Shown here: positions 5,759-9,423 of the stretch, one piece after another
How positions within the stretch are numbered: position 1 is the stretch's first letter
Layout of the letters: every line of letters begins with the position of its first letter
NCBI GenBank assembly: GCA_005883245.1
Contig: VAXT01000010.1
Span: 1 to 9,423, forward strand
Source of the DNA: Actinomycetota bacterium
Lineage (GTDB): Bacteria; Actinomycetota; Thermoleophilia; Gaiellales; Gaiellaceae
Reading direction: 5' to 3'
Length of the DNA: 9,423 nucleotides
Position numbers and translations under genes: made by a program
The notes under the pieces: generated by a model
What the model saw: the letters and a program-made list of their open reading frames with translations, nothing else
Database searches by the model: none
What the model was told of the DNA's origin: nothing

Positions 5759-7497
5759 GATCGTGTGAGCCTCCAGCCGGCACCCTTCCCATCCCTAACC
5801 CCCACCCACCCTGGGGGAAGCCAGCAGGTGGCCGTGTCCAGTTCGAGCACGTCCGGTCCGGACACTTCGGTCAGCGGGGTGGGGCGGCGTTCGATCGTCG
5901 GGCCGCTTGTGACCTCGGCCGTGCGCACCGCCACCAGCTCGATCGGCCGTGACGGATCCGCGTAGCCGTACCGCTCCTCGTGCGCGCGATGGAACGCCGT
6001 GGCAACCTCGGGCCCCAGCGGCACGGTCAGCTCGAACGACTGCCCGGCGTAGCGGAGGTCGGCCTCGCCTTCGGCCGGCAGCTCACCTGCCTCCCCGAGC
6101 CGGACGAGGTACGACCGCACGAAGTCGCGCCGCTCGTCGCTGGCGGCGAGCCCGAGCGCCGACAGCACGCCCGCACTCTCCGGAACGAGCACCGAGCGCA
6201 GCTCCAGCTCATCCGCGAGCTCGCAGGCGTGGAGCGGCCCCGCTCCCCCGAAGGCCACGAGCGTCAGACCGCGAGGATCATGACCGCGCTCGACCGAAAC
6301 GAGCCGAAGCGCGCGCACCATCTCCGCGTTGACCGCCCTGACCACCGCCTCGGGATCGAGATCCCCCAGCGCACGCTCGGCCGCCACACGGTCGAGTCGC
6401 AGCCCGCCGGCGAGCGTCTCAGGCAGCCGGCCCAGGACGAGGTTCGCGTCCGTAACCGTCGGCCTCGTCCCCCCGCGGCCGTAACAGGCAGGCCCTGGGA
6501 AGGCGCCCGCGCTCTCGGGGCCGACACGAAGGGCGCCGCCCTGATCTCGCCACGCGATCGAGCCGCCGCCCGCTCCGACCGTCTGGATGTCGACGCTCGG
6601 GAGCCGGACCGGGTACCCCGAGACGCTCCGCTCGGCGCTGCGCTCGACCTCCCCGTCCCTGATCAGCGCGACGTCCGTCGACGTGCCGCCCATGTCGAGT
6701 GACACCGCGTCCCGGACGCCCGCCTCCCGCGCGGCGAGCGCCGCCCCGACAGCACCCGCGGCGGGGCCTGACAGCAACGCGAACGCGGGATGCGCAGCCG
6801 CTTCGGCGATCGTCGCCACGCCCCCCGAGGACCGCATCACGAGCGGCTCGGGCAGCCCTTCCTCGGCACAACGAGCCGCGAGCGCCTCGAGGTAGCCCGC
6901 GAGTGCAGGCCCGAGGTAGGCGTCGATCGCCGTCGTCGAAGCACGCTCGTATTCGCGGAACTCGGGCGCGAGCTCGTGCGAGGCGACGACGCGCGCCCCC
7001 GGAAGTCTCTTGCGCAACTCGTCGGCGACGGCTTTCTCGTGCCTCCCATCCTGGAACGAGAACAGGAGACCGACGGCAACTGCCTCGGCATCGATCTCGG
7101 GCAACGACTCGAGGTCGAGCGGCCGCAGAACCCCGTCGGGCCCGATTCGCTCGTCGACCTCGTAGCACCGCTCGAGCGGAACGAGCGGCGCGGGATGGTC
7201 CTCGCAGAGCCGGTAGAGGTGGGCGCGCGCCTGCCGGCGGAGGTGGAGCAGATGCGCGAACCCGGCCGTCCCGACGAACGCCGTTTTCGCGCCCTTGCGC
7301 TCGAGGAGCGCATTCGTCGCCACCGTCGTTCCGTGCGTGAATCGCTCCAGCTCGCCGGCGCCGACGGCGTGCGCGGCCGCGAGCACCGACTCCTCCTGGC
7401 GCGCCGCGGTCGGGACCTTGGCCGTCGAGACCCATCCGTCCTCGACGAGGACGGCGTCCGTGAAGGTCCCGCCGACGTCGACGCCGAGAATGCTCAC
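5755..7497 (-). CDS. hyuA: Hydantoinase/oxoprolinase family protein, subunit A
   Basis: ATP-using alpha subunit partnered with the next gene. With the GTG at 7497 the protein is 580 aa and begins VSILGVDVGGTFTDAV, the normal family N-terminus. The open frame extends 34 codons further upstream, but those codons lie inside the secreted-protein gene and lack homology. Landmarks are the phosphate-binding DVGGTFTD (7-14), HGTTVATNALLERKGA (55-70), LLSGPAAGAVGA (241-252), DMGGTSTDVALI (268-279), VGAGGGSIA (308-316), GPACYGRGG (335-343), VAFGGAGPLHA (414-424) and the C-terminal YAGQSFEL (483-490). This is the ASKHA-like hydantoinase A fold with its N-terminal domain. It is somewhat shorter than many members (650-700 aa). 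It starts 17 nt after the secreted-protein stop without a clear Shine-Dalgarno site and is translationally coupled to hyuB. N-methylhydantoinase or 5-oxoprolinase activity is possible; the substrate is unproven. Confidence 0.93.
   Translation of the reverse strand: MSILGVDVGGTFTDAVLVEDGWVSTAKVPTAARQEESVLAAAHAVGAGELERFTHGTTVATNALLERKGAKTAFVGTAGFAHLLHLRRQARAHLYRLCEDHPAPLVPLERCYEVDERIGPDGVLRPLDLESLPEIDAEAVAVGLLFSFQDGRHEKAVADELRKRLPGARVVASHELAPEFREYERASTTAIDAYLGPALAGYLEALAARCAEEGLPEPLVMRSSGGVATIAEAAAHPAFALLSGPAAGAVGAALAAREAGVRDAVSLDMGGTSTDVALIRDGEVERSAERSVSGYPVRLPSVDIQTVGAGGGSIAWRDQGGALRVGPESAGAFPGPACYGRGGTRPTVTDANLVLGRLPETLAGGLRLDRVAAERALGDLDPEAVVRAVNAEMVRALRLVSVERGHDPRGLTLVAFGGAGPLHACELADELELRSVLVPESAGVLSALGLAASDERRDFVRSYLVRLGEAGELPAEGEADLRYAGQSFELTVPLGPEVATAFHRAHEERYGYADPSRPIELVAVRTAEVTSGPTIERRPTPLTEVSGPDVLELDTATCWLPPGWVGVRDGKGAGWRLTRS
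5783..5811 (-). promoter_or_regulatory. Putative G-quadruplex at the end of hyuA
   Basis: The mRNA-sense strand carries six G-tracts of three or more (GGG, GGG, GGGGG, GGG, GGG, GGG) separated by loops of 1, 1, 3, 2 and 2 bases within 29 nt. This satisfies the standard G3+N1-7 rule several times over. It lies inside the last codons of hyuA (residues about 563-572), 24 nt ahead of the hyuB start codon. A folded RNA quadruplex there could stall ribosomes finishing hyuA and change reinitiation at hyuB. Folding and function are inference. Confidence 0.6.
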
Positions 7498-7514
7498 GCC
7501 ATGAACGCTGACAG

Positions 7515-8948
7515 TTAGGAGCGGACGGTGACGACTAGGTAGCCGCTCGAGCTCGGGCTCGCCGTGACGGTGCCGCGGAAGAAGGAGCGCATGCGCCACC
7601 GGCCAAGCGTGGGCGGCCTCCAGGAGAGTCGCGCTACCCCGTCATCGCCGGTGTCAAGGTTTACGCGGCGGGAGAAGACCCAGCCGTCGAGTGGAAGAAA
7701 GCGCTCGACGTAGATGCTCACATGGCCCCTCGCCGCGGGCGTCACGCGTACTTCAACGCTCGCCGTCTGCCCGGGACCGAGGATGGGCGTCCGGCTGCCG
7801 CCGATGAGCGTCTGGGTCTGCGTGATGGCTCGAATCAAGAGTGAGATGCGGTAGCCGCCTCTGCTGCCTGTCTCCGCGCGCACGACGGCGAAGTACTGGC
7901 CAGGCTTGAGGCCGCGGCGGATGTAGGCACGTCCGGATCCGTCGCATTCGCAGTCGATTCGGCGGCCGGTCTCCGAGAGCAGGAGAAGTTCGAACCGCCC
8001 CGGGGTTCGCATCCGCAGGGTGACGTCGCTCGAGAGGGTGACGTCGAAGTGGAAGAAGTTGACGACATCGTCGCGCGCTGCATTCAGCGCTCCGCGCCGG
8101 GTCTCCTGGTTCGCCAGCGGAAGGCCGGGCCCGACGTCATTCGGGCTTGCAGGCGCGACCTGGAGGTGATACCCCTGCCTCCCGGACCGAGTCCCGCGCG
8201 TCTGGACGAAGATGCTGTAGCGGCCACCTTTCCTAGGCCCCGGTGTATACGTCGCGTAGCCGCCACACTCTCGCCGCAGCACCGCGCCGCCACCCTCGAA
8301 GCTCGACGTTCCGGGAGGGAAGAGCGTGTACGCCACGCACCGACCCCGATCCGGAGCGAGGTTGATCTTGTAGGTCGTTCCCGCCTCCATTCTGGTGGAC
8401 CATGCCTTGTCCGGGCGCCCGATGGGGTCCAGGAACGCGCGTACGCCTCTTCGGGGCAGATGAGCCCCCGGCGGCTTCGACGTCGGCCCCGGTGTCGCAG
8501 CCTTCAACGTAAACGTGCCGTCGACCGAATTGCGCAGCCGACCGAAGAGGATGAAGTAGTTGGCGCCCTCCTTCGCGGCGAAGACGAGCTGGGCGCGGCC
8601 GCGCCGATCAGTAGCTGCGCAGCTGATCTGATGCAGTTGTGATCGTCGGCCCTCGTAGACGGCGAGAATGCCGTCGAGGTCGCCGCCCGCCTGAAGCCGG
8701 AGCACGATTCTTCCGCTCGGGGCATCCGGAATCCGGTACCAGACCGTCGATTGCACCTGGCCGCAGGACGGATACGGATCGCTCTGTTCCGAGGTCGCTC
8801 CGACTGTCGTGCCACCGACCGTAGCGGGAGGATCGATGACGATCGCGTTCGCGCGGTTGTCGTTGGGCGGTGGAAGGGGTGGGTCGGCAGCCGCGGACGG
8901 AGTCAGGAACACGACCGTCGTTGCGACCACCAGCGCGGTTCGCAACAT
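7515..8948 (-). CDS. Secreted multi-domain beta-sandwich (PPC-like plus Ig-like) protein
   Basis: Exported protein of 477 aa with no recognisable catalytic motif. The ATG at 8948 opens a clear signal peptide (MLRTALVVATTVVFLTPSAAA, cut near residue 21). The open frame upstream to 9311 is arginine-rich and not protein-like. The mature part begins with PPPNDNRANAI (27-35), the usual opening of PPC-like domains, followed by STVWYRI (67-73) and the LDGILAVYEG segment (91-100). Two further modules of similar beta-rich character follow (about 165-265 and 285-372). The last, about 380-477, looks like a bacterial Ig-like domain ending GRWRMRSFFRGTVTASPSSS. Six cysteines fall as one pair per PPC-like module (62/110, 204/228, 333/335), suggesting disulfides outside the cell. 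There is no LPXTG motif or C-terminal membrane helix, so it is probably released or held non-covalently. It lies 17 nt upstream of hyuA and may share its transcript. Confidence 0.8.
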   Translation of the reverse strand: MLRTALVVATTVVFLTPSAAADPPLPPPNDNRANAIVIDPPATVGGTTVGATSEQSDPYPSCGQVQSTVWYRIPDAPSGRIVLRLQAGGDLDGILAVYEGRRSQLHQISCAATDRRGRAQLVFAAKEGANYFILFGRLRNSVDGTFTLKAATPGPTSKPPGAHLPRRGVRAFLDPIGRPDKAWSTRMEAGTTYKINLAPDRGRCVAYTLFPPGTSSFEGGGAVLRRECGGYATYTPGPRKGGRYSIFVQTRGTRSGRQGYHLQVAPASPNDVGPGLPLANQETRRGALNAARDDVVNFFHFDVTLSSDVTLRMRTPGRFELLLLSETGRRIDCECDGSGRAYIRRGLKPGQYFAVVRAETGSRGGYRISLLIRAITQTQTLIGGSRTPILGPGQTASVEVRVTPAARGHVSIYVERFLPLDGWVFSRRVNLDTGDDGVARLSWRPPTLGRWRMRSFFRGTVTASPSSSGYLVVTVRS

Positions 8949-9044
8949 GTGCGAGACGCTACAACAGTCGCTCCAGGCGTTCAAGGCTCGACCAGCCCCC
9001 GGAGCCGAGGGAATGCGTGCATCCACCGCGCGTTTCGACAGACG
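8949..9044. other. Divergent intergenic region between secreted-protein and glycosylase genes
   Basis: This 96-nt stretch must hold both start signals of the divergent genes. The minus-strand promoter candidate is described separately. For the plus-strand gene I see no TANNNT box six or seven bases before the ATG and no purine-rich ribosome site. The only local symmetry is ATGC-GT-GCAT (9013-9022), too short to call an operator. Confidence 0.5.
8956..8984 (-). promoter_or_regulatory. Candidate leaderless promoter of the secreted-protein gene
   Basis: On the minus strand TTGAAC (8979-8984) is separated by exactly 17 bases from TAGCGT (8956-8961). Seven bases then lead to the ATG at 8948. The -35 matches TTGACA at four of six positions and the -10 fits TANNNT. 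Transcription would start at or next to the A of the ATG, and no Shine-Dalgarno sequence is present, so a leaderless message is likely. Confidence 0.5.
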
Positions 9045-9423
9045 ATGGTTGTGCGATGGTCGGTCGAGCTCGCACTTCGCGGAGCAGGCGGCGAGCCGGT
9101 CGACTTTCGCCGAACGATCGCGTCGCACGGGGTCGCCGACCTGCCGCCGAACCGGATCGACGAGGAGGCCTGGACGCTCGAGCTGACGCGACTCTTCCAG
9201 GGCGCGGGCGCGACGACGATTCGTATCTCCGCCGGCCGCAAGGGTCATGCACGGGCCGAGGTCGTCGCCGGCCGGGCGAGCGCCGCTCAGGCCCGGCGGG
9301 CGGTCGCCCACGTCCTGCGGCTCGACGAGGACCTGAGCCCCTTCTACGCCGCCGCCGTCTCCGACCCGGAGCTCGCCTGGGTAACGAGTGGTGCGGGGCG
9401 CATGATCCGAAGCCCGACCGTGT
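9045..9423 (+). CDS. AlkA-like DNA-3-methyladenine glycosylase, N-terminal part (runs off window)
   Basis: From ATG at 9045 the plus strand is open for 126 codons to the right edge. The product begins MVVRWSVELALRGAGGEPVD and continues through FRRTIASHGVADLPPNR (21-37), RLDEDLSPFYAAAVSDPELAW (about 92-112) and GAGRMIRSPTV (116-126). These are characteristic of the N-terminal domain and inter-domain region of DNA-3-methyladenine glycosylase II-type proteins, which remove alkylated bases in base-excision repair. The helix-hairpin-helix and catalytic aspartate would follow beyond the window and cannot be checked. The frame is open further upstream but has no start codon there before 9045; GTG at 9051 is an alternative start. 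No Shine-Dalgarno site is clear. The gene diverges from the secreted-protein gene across 96 nt. Confidence 0.8.
   Translation, partial: MVVRWSVELALRGAGGEPVDFRRTIASHGVADLPPNRIDEEAWTLELTRLFQGAGATTIRISAGRKGHARAEVVAGRASAAQARRAVAHVLRLDEDLSPFYAAAVSDPELAWVTSGAGRMIRSPTV

Noticed and set aside
7498..7599. N-terminal extension of hyuA into the secreted-protein gene.
   Set aside because: The extra 34 residues are not like the family and overlap a well-supported gene. The conserved N-terminus begins at the GTG at 7497.
9013..9022. ATGCGTGCAT as an operator for the divergent genes.
   Set aside because: The arms are only four bases long, which is expected by chance, and they are not placed at a recognisable promoter.
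8949..9311. N-terminal extension of the secreted protein by 121 residues.
   Set aside because: It would bury a clear signal peptide and overlap the glycosylase gene on the other strand. Its composition is that of a shadow frame.

Overview
The window is strongly GC-rich and densely coded. Six of nine genes start with GTG, and two candidate leaderless promoters of the TANNNT-N7-start type are visible. Together with the protein families present, this suggests an actinobacterium, perhaps of the soil or metagenome-derived Thermoleophilia kind. That placement is inference; no marker gene is present.

Eight genes lie on the minus strand and one on the plus strand. Read in the direction of transcription (right to left), the first minus-strand unit begins at 8948. 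It contains a secreted, cysteine-paired beta-sandwich protein (7515-8948), then a hydantoinase/oxoprolinase alpha subunit (hyuA-like, 5755-7497) and its beta subunit (hyuB-like, 4253-5758). The secreted gene and hyuA are 17 nt apart. hyuA and hyuB overlap by 4 nt (GTGA). A dense G-quadruplex motif lies in the mRNA-sense strand at the end of hyuA, just ahead of the hyuB start.

A second minus-strand unit begins at 4120. It contains an ABC ATPase (3152-4120) followed by four ABC-2-type permease genes in the order A, B, A', B' (2365-3135, 1479-2264, 706-1482, and 706 to beyond the left edge). A' is a paralogue of A and B' a paralogue of B, so a two-gene permease module has been duplicated in tandem behind one ATPase. 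B-A' and A'-B' overlap by a few bases. A and B are instead separated by 100 nt packed with inverted repeats.

At the right edge a plus-strand gene (9045 onwards) runs out of the window. It encodes the N-terminal part of an AlkA-like DNA-3-methyladenine glycosylase and is divergent from the secreted-protein gene across 96 nt.

In function, the left half is a multi-permease ABC exporter of the drug/lipid/polysaccharide-exporting ABC-2 class. The middle is an ATP-dependent ring-opening (hydantoin/oxoproline-type) enzyme pair of unknown substrate. The right half is an uncharacterised exported protein and a base-excision repair enzyme. No RNA gene, CRISPR array, insertion sequence or stretch over 300 bases without a gene was seen. 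The features most worth following are the A-B-A'-B' permease duplication, the palindromic cassette between A and B, the non-canonical Q-loop of the ATPase, the hyuA-hyuB junction G-quadruplex, and the pairing of a secreted protein with a cytosolic hydantoinase.
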